From Parus major (taxonomy: Eukaryota; Chordata; Aves; Passeriformes; Paridae): a stretch of 64,000 nucleotides of DNA. A program made the translations under genes and the position numbers. Every line of letters begins with the position of its first letter. Position 1 is the stretch's first letter. The notes under the pieces are model-generated. The model saw nothing but the letters and a program-made list of their open reading frames with translations. It was not told the origin of the DNA and did no database searches. Shown here in pieces: positions 23,014 to 35,216 of the stretch. The stretch is from the NCBI RefSeq assembly GCF_001522545.3, contig NC_031778.1:24813020-24877019 (forward strand), in the 5' to 3' direction.

Positions 23014-26000
23014 CTCACACTGCAGCATGCTGTGCACACGCTAACAAGTGGTCTTAGGAGATGCCACCATTCCATGAAGCAGAAAAACAAACTCCTCAGC
23101 TGGGCTGCCTGAGGTGAGAGATGGCCCCGAGGTGGCCCCGAGTCCCTCATTCCCTGCTAAGGGGCTGTGTTAGTTTCTGCAGACAATGCCTCAGAGGCTG
23201 CAGTGTGATGGGCAACAGTCTCTAAGCCCCACCACCTGAGTTCAGGTGAGCTGTGGGGAAATCCTCTTGAACCTCCAAGACAGCAGATATCCACCTCCAT
23301 AGCTGCCTCCCTGCAGCTCCATCTGGGAGCCCACACGGAAAGTGCCCCATTAATTCGCTTTGGAACACATTAATTTCTGCTTTGACTTCCACATGGGAGT
23401 CTGCTGTCAGCAAACCTCACAAGTGTGCCAACTGCACTGTCTTACCTGAAATCTGTCCTCTCCATGCTCTGTTGCAGCTCAGGTTGACCCCAGAGGCAAG
23501 TCTGTGACATTCCAGTTCAACACAGTTCCACGTGAAGGTGACATAACCCTCTGTTCCATTGGGGCAGAGAAGGGGTTCCTCAATGGGCTCCACCTCTGAG
23601 CAATGCATGGAAGGAACAGACTGTCCCATACAAAACTGCAGTCACTGCTGAGGAAACAAGGAGTTGGAACTAACCTCTTATCATAAATCCTCCTTTTTTC
23701 CTATAAAATGGGGAGCTGGAGCACCACACTTCTGTGTCATTAGGGAATATGTCTGTGCTGGGCTATACATTATTTGGATTTATTTTGATTTCAGAAACTG
23801 TAGCAATATGGCTCATGATTCACATCTGTGGTAGGCTGTAGTAGCAAGAAGAAGCAGACAATTGTTCTTGTATTTGACATTTTAAGTGCTTTTTAGCAAT
23901 GTTAGTATCCAGACAAACCAACATTACTTTGAAAGCTACTGTGGAAATTCACAAACGATAATATAGCCAGAGACAATTATAAACATGTAAAACAAACAAA
24001 GGTGGTGTTTTCTAAACATGAGTCTAAGGTTTCACCACAGGCTCTGCACCATATGCATCCCAGAGGGTCCATGGATGTGCCATAAAGAGCAAAATTATAT
24101 ATATATAGCAAAATTCAAAAAATAGGTCATAGTTACAAAACTAACACTCCTCCTTTAGGGATGACTGGAGAGGACAGCTGTGGCACCTGGAGCCAGGTCC
24201 AATTTCTGTTTGCTTATTCTAGCAAAGAACCTTCTTAGAAAAGTAAGAAAAAGCTCTTTACTCCTGCAAAACTTGTGGCATCATCCCCCATAACCTTCCT
24301 GATGGTGGGAGTCACTGCCAGAACCTTTGCTCAGCTTCCCTCTGAGGAGTTGTCACAAACCCTGGCACTTCTCAATGCAGAACCAAGCTACACCAACACC
24401 CTGCTTCAAAATGCAAAGGGTTAGTGCTGCAGGAATAAATCCTCTTTCTTAGAGAAAGAACCATAGAATGGAGCAGGGCAATTGAAAGATTTAGTCTTGT
24501 TCCTGCTGCAAATGCTTGAAATGCATAAGACTGAATTATCTAGGGAGCATGACAAGGGTCTGACAAAACCTGGCATTTTTAATTAACAGCCTCTATTCAG
24601 CTGTCAGAATCCAGTGGGTCTGCTGACGAGACAGAGTGATGACAGATCAGCCTCCACTGACACCCTGTGTGGATGCCTTTAAAGTAGTAAAACATACATT
24701 TAAAAACTTACACTTTGGCATTTACACAAAACTTGAAGTCTCCCACAGGTACTCAGATTCGTATCTCAATTACAGATTCCCTTCAGCAAGGCTAGCAATT
24801 TAAAACCCTAAACCAAGTCAAATATGATGCAAAAATGATTAATTATTGAACAAAACCGTATCATCATGACCATGAGCATCTGTGGATAAAAAGAAGAGGG
24901 GAGTTTCACCACCACAAATACAAAATTCGAAGTGGTAAGACCTAGAATGAGCTTGGAGGTTTTTAAATTAGCCAAAGGAATAATGGATTTTGGAATCACT
25001 ACAATGACTTAACATGGCTTTGGTTGCTATTGTTTTGTTTTGCAGTGACAGAGACTTCTGCAGGAGAAAAATGTGGAATCCCAGCCTAAAATCTCCCATT
25101 GCAGAGGTGAAGTCTTTAACCTCATTTGGAGTCAGGCCTGGCCAGCTGCTCAGGAATGCTGCTGAAATGCAGCAGGGAGAGCAAGAATTCACTGCAGGTG
25201 TGCCAAAGGGGATCTCTGCTGGGGCTTCCCAGGGGAGCTCAGAGCTGGCTTTGCTAAGGAACCTCTCTGTTTCTGTGGGATACACGCCTGGCACGGGCAG
25301 GGCAGCGGTTCTGCCTGAGCAGACTAAGCCCCACAGCGCTAGGCTGGTCCAGGGGTAGCAGGTGAGTTGCCCTGGGTGGGTTCCTGTCCGTGGTGCACAG
25401 TGGCTGCAGCAGCTCTGAGCTGTCTGTACCCCCACAACATCCTCACTGCAGCTGCCTTCTCGCTCTGAGGAGGTTCTTGTTCAGAGAAGGTTCCATGGAG
25501 GACCTTTTCCTTGTAGCAGAAAATAAATGTACTCAGGCCAGCCTGGGGACCCCTCATTTTAGGAGAAGCCTCAGAGCCCCGGGAAAGAGCCTTCACCCAT
25601 GTTGTGCAGGCTGTGGATGAGAGTTTCTGTGCCTCTGACTGCACGGAGAGATGAGCACTGTCACGTCTGGAGGGAAAGAGCACAGAGCACTTCCAGCTGA
25701 GGGCACCAGGCTGGGCATTCCCTCCCTGCTGGGGGCTCTGATCTCCATGGCTGCCTCAGGGACAGCAACCACGGCTGAGTACGCAGCCAGTGGGAAAAGC
25801 ACTCCTGGCACCAAAGAGAAAGCAAGAAAGTGAAAAGTGACAGAAATAGGCCTTCAGGTCAGCACGTGTCTCCAGAGCACCCCTGAGAGTGAATTCATCT
25901 GCCCTCAGCCAATCCATTCCTGAGCTCCTCAGGGTAAACTGGCTTTCCCTGTGCACACACAAGCCCTGAGTGAGCACCTCTTGGGCAGCTGCTGGCAGAT

Positions 26001-29000
26001 TTTGGACCTGACCCCTGAACCATGACCAAAAATAGGTGGGTCTGGTTTCCCCAGTCATCATGTTCAGTGTTACACATGCCATGGGGATGAAGCACTGTAA
26101 AATCATGATGTGCTCACATTCACTGATAAACCAGTCATGCAAAAGGTTCCTTGGAGTAGGAATTCAGCAGAAGGCATTTCACATCTGTCAGAAATAATTC
26201 AAGGGTGTGGAATGACTAATTGGGAACTGCATGAATAATCAAGACTTCATTTTCAGCAAGACAAAGCCATGAACTTTTGTCTGGCACATCAGTAGGGAAT
26301 ATGTTCCCTTTGTTAAGGCCTGTGTTCTGGGGACTGATGCTAGCAAAAATACCAGAAGGAGGGATTTTTTGTGCTGATCACAGTGTCCACTTTTAAAGTG
26401 TAGCTCTTAAGTCTAGTTAAAGAGCTATTTGAGAAGTAGTTGATGCTATGTAAACAAAAATAAAGGATTAAACTGAAAATAAAGACATAAAATTTGAGAC
26501 TAAAATAAAAAAATGGAAAATGAAATCAGTCTAAGCTGAGGTTTTTAATATTAAGTAAGGATTCCCTTTCCCTTGGCCAAATCTAGAAATTTGCCAACCA
26601 TTTCCATTCGTGTGGAAATGAGGAGCTGGGTTTTCTTTTGTTTTTATCCTAGGCTGCAGAGAAAGCAACAATAGGAGTTGTGCTGCTCTGAGGTTTTGAT
26701 TTGCTGTGCCCTGTAAGAGCAAGGATGAGAAAGGGGGAAATGGGATCATTTTCCTTCTGGCCTGTGCCAGCTCCAGAGTCCTGGCACCCTCCAGGGTCAG
26801 GTGCTGGGGCCTCAGCTTGTTCCATCAGAGCTCCCAGGTGCTGCATCCCTGCACACAGAGCTGTAAATGCTGGCAGCTCTCAGGGATTGCAGACTTGGCA
26901 AACAGGAGAGATGGCAGGAAAAGCTTTATAAGCTGAGCACAGGCTGGGAGAACGCTTGTGAACTCTGGTCTGTTATAGAACAGACAAAAGCATTCCAAAC
27001 AATGGATATTGCTGGATTTCTGTGTATACTGAGGTCCAGAAATTGTCACTACAGGTAAGGTATTTCCAGTATATTTTTTCATTATACAAATTGTAAAATA
27101 CCTCCCAAAAGTACAGGTTAGGTGACAGGATCTGTTCTTTCAAGTGCAGGGCTAAATCCATCATGACACAACTTGCCAGCACTTCATATAATTTGATTCC
27201 ATGTGAATCACACGGAGAGTGAGAGCTCTGAGAGCTGAGTCCATGAACAAAGCATGTCTTGGAGCAGGGTGAGGAATGCAGAGGTGTGTGCTGGAAGGCG
27301 TGGCAGGTATGTGTGAGCTGTTAATGACCATGCTGAAGAAATCCTGATGATGCAGAGGTGAAGGAGTCTGAGAAATGGAGGAGTCCAGATCCCATGCTGT
27401 AGGATCAGCTGAGGGATGGATCTGCATCCACAGCAGCTGGTGCAGGTTCCTGGCATGGAAATGCTGTTCAGCAGCAGCAACAGCACTTCTGAACCTCACA
27501 CGCTAGCAGCAGGTATGGCCCTGCACTGGTATTATCTTAATTTTCAAAGACTTCATCATGCTTTTTAGAGACATCCTATTTTTCATGTGAGACTTCACTG
27601 GATAGGGCACTCCATGGCTACTACCACTGTCCTCTGAAGGTGACCTCCTCCAGTTACAAGTGAGCAAAGGCAGAAAAATTAGAATTTAATGGATGGAACA
27701 GTGGATGGAGCATGGATAAACCCAAGAAGTTTAATAGGTGAGAAGTGGCAAAACCACCGACTAGCATTTGTAAAGCTGAAATGCAAAAACCTGAAGTTCT
27801 GTAACTTGAAAAGTACCGAGTCTGTCTGGCTGTGAGTCAAAACTGTGGCAGGATCTGCCCCTGCCTGCTCAGCCCTGCAGCTGAGGCTCTTTCTCCACGT
27901 GATGGCTTCAGCTGTAGCACCATCCTGACATGAGCACTGCTCAGCCTGCCCACACTGCCTCGCTGCAAAGAGTGCCTCTGAACTATGGGTGGGCAACATT
28001 CACCAGGATTGATTCCCCCAGAAAGTTTGGTGCTGCTCACCTTATTTACTCCAAGGGCTTTCTCAACCCCCTTGAGGTCCCACACCACTGGGGAGGGCTG
28101 GAGCCAGGTACACCTTGCTGGGGAAGTGACCTGTGGGCAGAAGTGATCCTCCCTAACACCTGGCAGTTGTCCCAGCCAGGCTTCAGCTGCGTCTCCTTCA
28201 GCCACAGGGAGGCTGGGGATGAAGAGCGTGGTCCTGGCCCCGTGTCCACTGACACTACTGAGCAGGCATGCCACCAACAAACATTCCCAGGAATTCCGGG
28301 CAGGAGATATGCCATGTCCATCTCATCTTGACTTTTGATATTTTTCCACCCTAAACACTTGGCTAGGTGATTGTTGTTTGGCTTTTTCAATTTTTCTGTG
28401 TGGTAACTGAAGGTGTTTACTGCCAGGCAGGAGTTTTGCTTCCTTCAGAGCAGCAGCCTCAGCTCCTGGAAGCAAGCAGCTTCAGTGGCTGCACTGGGCA
28501 TCTACTGACCTCAGGCCTTATTCTTTCACCTGTTTTGTCACTGACCTGTGTCTGCTGGTGCTGAGAGATTGAATACATGATGCCAACAGCCCTCCCTTCT
28601 GGGGAGGTGCAAAGGAAACACCAGATGTTGATTTCTAGTTGTCTCTGTTTACATTTTGTACTGGAAATTCACTGATAGGCATTCAAGCATGAAATGCAGC
28701 GATTTTTTGGAAGGTGTCCAGAAAACTCTGACATTCTGGGAGTGAGTTAACTTTCTGTGCTTTGTCTAGCAGAGAGGCAATGTGGTTCAATGAAATTTTT
28801 CTCCCTATAGCTTCAAGTGGTGCTGGTTGCTTCAAGTCATAAGCAGTGAGATCTCAGGGCTGTGAAACCCTCAGACCAGAAGTGGCACCTCTGTTACTAC
28901 AGAAGGACACAGAGTGTGTTTCTGACCCGTTTCCATGCCCTAGGACATTGTAATTCTGTGCTGTTAGGTTGTGCTGAACATGGTTTTCGGTGGGCTGCGG

Positions 29001-32000
29001 CAGCTGGGAGCTCACTGCAGGAGGAAGAGGAAGAGGAGGCTGGTGGGGCAGGGGCAGCTGGGGGCCACCACCAGGCTTGGCCTCATCTCAGCTGTCCCTG
29101 TGAACTCTTCAACCCCTGTGCTGAGGGGCTGAACATGTTCAACAGCCTCACATTTGTCCTCTCTCTCACAGACTTTCTCTTCCAAAAATTCTGACTGCTA
29201 AGGGCCACGGCCAAGCTGGAAGCCCACTCTCCCCTGGGAGCTCGGTGTGGGGAGGGAGCTGTGTGCATTCCCGAGGAGCTGTGGGCTGGCAGCAGGTGCC
29301 CTCTGTGCCCTGGGAGTGCTGGACCAGCCGTGCAGGGCAGTGCTGGCACAGGCAGGGCTCTGCAGTGGCATCAGCTGCGGGACTCGGCAGACACTGAGCG
29401 TGTTTGTCTGAGGACTAAGCAAGGTAAGCCTCTGGGCTTGTCCATCCCCCATTCAGGGGGCCCAGTCCCTTCACCTTTCTCTGTCCACGGGGTATTTAAA
29501 GGCCCTGGTCCCCTCAGGAGGACAGCTCGGGCTGGCAGGACGTGCTGTGGCCACGCTGTCCCCGCTGAGCCCCAGCGCTGCTTGGGCAGGCACAGCTGCT
29601 GGCGTCTGCTGTCTGCTCAGCTTTACTGCCAGCTATTTCAACTTAGTCAAAGGGGCTTTTTTTTACAACCATATGCACAGATCAGGTGGTCACCTATGTC
29701 AATATGTTTATTCACAGATCCTAGCTGCTTTCAGGGACCAGCCTTCTCTAAACATAAGTAGAGCTATTTAAGTAGTTGCTCACAATTACCTCTCAATTCA
29801 TATAAAACACCATGAACTCCCCCACTGAGCAAAAACTCCCAGTGGCACAAGGGTGAAAAGCAACAAGGATTTTGCTGTTGAGTGCCTCAAATATTTCTAT
29901 GATCCTACTGAAAATGGATGTTTACTTCTGAAGAGCTGCCCACTACGTCCACTCTGCCATGATGTCAGTTTTCAGAGCAGCAGCTCTCCTGGCACTTGGA
30001 CTGTTCCCACCTGCCAGCCTCCCTCGCCCTGGCTCACAGGAATTGGGCTGGAGGTATATGCAGCAAAGCCTGATTTGGAGCTGGAGGTGAACAGATGCTT
30101 TTCAGCTCTTGTCCTTTTGTCTGCCCTAAAAAAAATTTGATTTCTGGGATTCCAACAAGGCCATCACACTGGGTGTGATGTGTGAGGGCTGGTGAGCAGA
30201 GCTTGGCCCCACACCCGGCCCCAGCAGGCACTGAACTATCGGGTCATCTGGAACATGAGTCTCATTTCCAGCACTGCACCATTTTCCCCACACTGATGTT
30301 ATCTTTGCCATCGGCTACTGGCATGCAGCAGCTCCCATATGCCATTAGCAGGTGGCAGAAGACATAAATGGAATTTTCTCTCAGAACATTTCTTCCATTC
30401 TTCCTCTGCTGAAGTGCAAGTTCAAGCTAAAGGCATGTAGTGACTGCAGCCTGTTCCCAAACAGGGCCATGGAGAGTTAGGAGCAGGCTCCAGGAGAAAC
30501 TCTGCCATCCTTCAGTCTCTGTGCCATGGTTAGCTGGTCAGCACCCTGCCCTCAGAGCTTGGGGGCTGTGTGTGCCTGCACTCCTGGCACCCTCGTGGCT
30601 CCCTCGGCTCCTCTGGGCTCAGGAGATGTGTGTGCAGCCCCCGGGGAAGCTGCTGGCAGCTTGGCACAGCTCTGCCCACTGGAGACAAACACAGAAATTT
30701 AAGGATCAAGCAAACAAATGTCCAGAAGAGGCGTGAGTTCAGGAACAACACGTGCACATTGCGTGGCCTCCAAAAGAAGGAGGCAGGAGCTTGAGGAGCT
30801 CCACATCATCCCACATTTATCTGCTGTGAGCTCAAGCTGACTTGCCTTCCAGCAGAGCCACAGCCAGAGGAGCCTGGGAGCTGCTGCTGGAACCGTGGGC
30901 CTGAGAACACTCCTGACTCACCATTCACTTTTGGATCTGGATGTCCTATATAGGAAAATAAATGGCTTTCTGAAAAATCTTATTCAGGTTTCTTCTTTTA
31001 TTTTTAATATTAATTTTTTTGTCTTACTCAATTGCAGAAAATCCTGCTCAAAGTTGCTCGTGAACTTGATGAAAAACAAACATATTGAAGACCATGGCTC
31101 AGGACCCCCTTGGTCTCTAGACCTGAGCATTTATTTTGCATCTGGGACATGAGAGGACAATTTCATTCCAGGTTCATGAGCTCATACTGAAAAACAACAG
31201 AACATTTCCAAAGTCACAGAATTCTGTGGCATTGCAGGTCTAATGCTTTGGATCCAAAGTTAAACTCTGGGGCTTTTTCCCCACAAAGATACTTAGATAC
31301 CTGACCAAATGAAAAGTGTTTCAGTGCTACAACTGCCACATTGATGTTCTTGTCTGTCTGACCTGTCTCAGGGACTTTGTTTGTTTTGTCATATAATGCA
31401 GATGGGGGAGGGAACTGTCACTTGCTTTTGTTCATTAAAATTGTTATGTTCCAAGGTTATTTAAAATCATTTTCTTCCATCCAAGTATAGTTTCTATTGC
31501 CCAGTGTGCTCCCTCATCATATGTGGAAATCCCATTCCCTGGTTTCAAAAAGCCTTTGGGTTTTTGAATGCTGCTGCTTTCCCACATCTCTTCCCCCCGT
31601 GTTGCTGGGGGCAGTGAAGAGAAGAACACTGCCGTGTGCACCAGGGCACAGCTGCCACTGGAAAGGTGCACAGACACTTGTGCTAGCCAGAAAAATAATT
31701 TGCTTAGAAAAGTATTTTGCCTAAAGCCCACTAGAGATTGCAGCCCCAGATAATTCAGTGGCTTTGGCCCAGGATCAGAGCTGAAACTCTGCAGAGGGGA
31801 CATGGCCAGCCCCTGGTGTAAGCACTGGTGGCCACACAGGCAAGGGATCTCCTGTACCAGATGACCCAGGGCAGAAGGAAAGAAAAGGCAGTAAGGAAAA
31901 CAGGAGTTGTAATAATTTTGTTGTACTGGGGAGACAAAAAAAGAACTTGTCATCTTGCTAAGAAAGCAAATTCCACTAGATCCCAAATTTCCTATCTCCA

Positions 32001-34875
32001 TGGAACAGCTTCTGTCAAGTGCAGTCAATACCTCGCAGTTCTCCATGTTCCTTTCTTTTAAAATTCAAAGTCAAAAGGTGACTTTGAGGTGGCTGCATAG
32101 ATTTGCCCTTTTCTTCCCTTGGAGCAAACAACCAGTAAAATTCTCTGGCGTATTTCTCTCCTTTCTGAAGTTTCTTTCCTCAATTGTCCTCCTCCATAAA
32201 ATCAGACCCCTTTTCACACATGGGTGAACCTAGAAATCATTTAGGGTGGGAAGCATGTGAACCACTTCAGTGAACATCAGGTAATTGTATATTAGAGGCC
32301 TTTTGAAAGGTCATCTATTTCTGGGTAATTTTTCCAGCTACTTTCTTCATGAACTGAAGCTCACTGGCACTGAGTGAAGAACAGGGTGGTTTTCTCTGCA
32401 CAAGTCTCCAGGCCCTGGCCCTGTGAACTGCCCACCCCTGACCACTGTGTGATTCCTTTGATGTTTTCTTTCCAAGATGCCCATCTCCACGTGTCACCTG
32501 TGTTTGTATCACTCACCTGTGTCCTGGGAACGGCTGAGGTTTTCAAACACACTGCTCATTAGATTCTGCACTTTTCTAAAAAAGGCTGACTTTTCAGTTG
32601 CATCAGGAAATAAAAAACAACCTGAAAATCATGAGACACACAAATAGACACACAAACACAGACCACTGGAGTGCTGGTGAACCTGCCTGTCTGTGGATGC
32701 TCCTGGTGCATTTCTGCTATGACAAGGATTCCAGGTGGGCTTATGCTGCAGCTTTACCTTCTCAGCATCACAAATTTGGGTATTATTCCTAACAAACCAA
32801 TAAAATTTGGGAAAAATAAATAAGAAATAAAACATTAATTGAAATGAACTGACAAGTGTTAGAGCCACAAGAAGATCACATTACGTAATCCCAGCTTCCA
32901 TTCAAAACCAGACAAAAAACATCAAACAACATTAAAGAAACTTTATGCTCTTTAGTAATGCAATTTCAACTACAGAAGCAAATAAATTTGGTTTATACTA
33001 AGTATGGAAGCACAGAGTGACTTCTCTAGATAAAATTTCTATTTTTGGAGAGATTTAAATTTCCTAAACTGGTCTTGTTTTCTGAAAAACAACCCAGAAT
33101 GGAGAAGGATGACACTTAGGCTGTACATTCATTAAAGCAAAGGCTTTTTTTAAACTGCAAACCTGGCAATCAAGGCCCTCTTTTGTTCCCCTGGGAATGC
33201 AAGACCAGTCAGTAACAGTGGGGTCAGCTCCTGGTCCCAGATTCCCAGAATCTCCCCAGATTCCAGACACTGCCCAGGTTCTGCCAAGTTTGCCTGTGCA
33301 GGGTTCTGTTCCTGAGGCTGCATTCCTGGGTTCTGCAAACAGCCTCCACACAGCTCCAGACATGGCAGTGCTCATGGTCAGACATTTGTGCAGAGGCATG
33401 TGAAGAGGCAGGAATAGCTGAAATTCTAGTTAAGGAAAACATAAGTGACATATGCATTTGAGAAAGTGACGGCTGTGCAGTGCAAGGGCATCAGTGCCAG
33501 CCTCCAGAGCTGCAACCAGCAGTGCCTTTGCTGCAGGACAGCAGGATAATAATTTAATTCTCTGTACTAGTTCTTGCAGCTACTGCTTGGAATGCACTTC
33601 ACTGTGGAAGCAGCAAAGCCCTATGGACATTTTACATGAAAGAAATGTTGATGTGACTCTGTTAAAGAGAACAAAAGGCATTTTGTGGATTTTTGGCTTT
33701 GCCCAAGTGCTGTATATTTATATTTCTTGATACTACTGCAGAGTATAGGAGATGTTAAGAGCTGTGCCTTGGCATCAGCACTGGGCTGGCAATCTGTGCC
33801 AAGGTCATGGCCAGTAGCCCCAGAGTGGCCGTCAGCACCTGGCTGACCCTGCACTGAACCGCACTCTCATCGCCACACAACATTAACTCTGACTTATCCA
33901 TGGAAATGAACAATTGCCCAATAGCAGAATGGACTGGAATTGGTAATCCTGGCAGGCTCCAAGCAGGTGAAAGTTGACCCCGTTATAGTCTTGTGAGCAC
34001 GAAGGAGGCATAAACCACAATAACGGAGCCACAGTGCAGCTCTGACCCCACGGCACTGCCAGAAAATCCCTTCCCTAACAGGCCTTAAAGCACTCCAGGC
34101 TGAGCTTGTCTCAAGTCTCAGACCTCTGCATGTTACTCATTCCAATGCAGATTCTAGGGCTAACCACAGTACAGAGAAAAACAGCTGAGGACACAAAACA
34201 CCAGAATAATTTTAAGCATTCACTACTAAAATACTGTATAAATTAAAAATGCTGTCAGCATTTACACTAAAATCAAAAGCATCCCTGGTTTTAGGCTTTG
34301 TTTTATATTTCATGCTGAGTTAAACAATAAATATTCAATCCCAAGAACTTAGTTTGGAAGTTCAGCAATTTTTAAGACCCCTCAAAGAGAGTTTGAAATG
34401 ACTCCCCAAAGCAGGGGGCCTTTTGCAGCAGCCAGAGCGTGCAGAGGGCTGCGTGGAGCGTGGGCTGGCAGCGTCACCACACAGCCTGCCCGTGGCCAGG
34501 GCTTCTGGCAGGATGAATCCACGGATATGCCGAGTCGAGGTTTGCTGTGCTGGCTGTTCCCACCCTCCGAGGGCCCTGGATCAGCCACAGCTCCCCTGGC
34601 TCCGGCAGAACCTCCCTGCCATGCCCAGGGCAAGACTCACCCAGGGGCTGGGCTCTGTCCCCTCTCAGGGGTGGCTGCCCTGCTCCCAGGGACCCCCCAA
34701 AGCCCCCGCACAGAGGCTGCAATCCCAGCCCTGCACACTGTGGCTGGCAGGGGAGGCTGAGCTCAGCAGCTCTCCAAGCACCTTCTCACCACAATTGGTG
34801 CTCCCCAGCCCCAGGAGCAGCAGCAGCCCTTCCCTTCCAGGTGAGGCACCCAGAGCTCACAGCTCCCTGGCTGGG
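23013..34875. other. Intergenic, no gene seen
   Basis: About 12 kb of moderate GC. It has many short overlapping frames, none with conserved-looking composition or a recognised domain. A good splice-donor string occurs on the plus strand near 29420 (AAGGTAAGC), next to a GC-richer stretch at 29200-29600. That is compatible with, but does not establish, a non-coding transcript. No CR1 or other transposon was recognised here by eye. Confidence 0.65.
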
Positions 34876-35163
34876 NNNNNNNNNNNNNNNNNNNNNNNNN
34901 NNNNNNNNNNNNNNNNNNNNNNNNNNNNNNNNNNNNNNNNNNNNNNNNNNNNNNNNNNNNNNNNNNNNNNNNNNNNNNNNNNNNNNNNNNNNNNNNNNNN
35001 NNNNNNNNNNNNNNNNNNNNNNNNNNNNNNNNNNNNNNNNNNNNNNNNNNNNNNNNNNNNNNNNNNNNNNNNNNNNNNNNNNNNNNNNNNNNNNNNNNNN
35101 NNNNNNNNNNNNNNNNNNNNNNNNNNNNNNNNNNNNNNNNNNNNNNNNNNNNNNNNNNNNNNN
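34876..35163. other. Assembly gap (288 N) inside a minisatellite
   Basis: The left flank ends CTCCCTGGCTGGG. The right flank starts CTGGCTGGGACCTGGGCAC, then repeats CTCCCTGGGACCTGGGCAC. The shared motif on both sides indicates that the missing sequence is a GC-rich tandem array built on CTGGGACCTGGGCAC-like units. Confidence 0.95.
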
Positions 35164-35216
35164 CTGGCTGGGACCTGGGCACTGCTCCCTGGGACCTGGG
35201 CACATGGGACGTGGGA
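35164..35216 (+). repeat. CTGGGACCTGGGCA-type tandem repeat, right flank of gap
   Basis: Imperfect repeats of CTGGGACCTGGGCA are visible immediately after the gap and decay by 35216. Together with the left flank they mark a minisatellite of unknown copy number. Confidence 0.75.

Noticed and set aside
24460..24500. CR1 3' end (CCATAGAATGG string)
   Set aside because: Only about 11 bp match and the following sequence does not continue as CR1.
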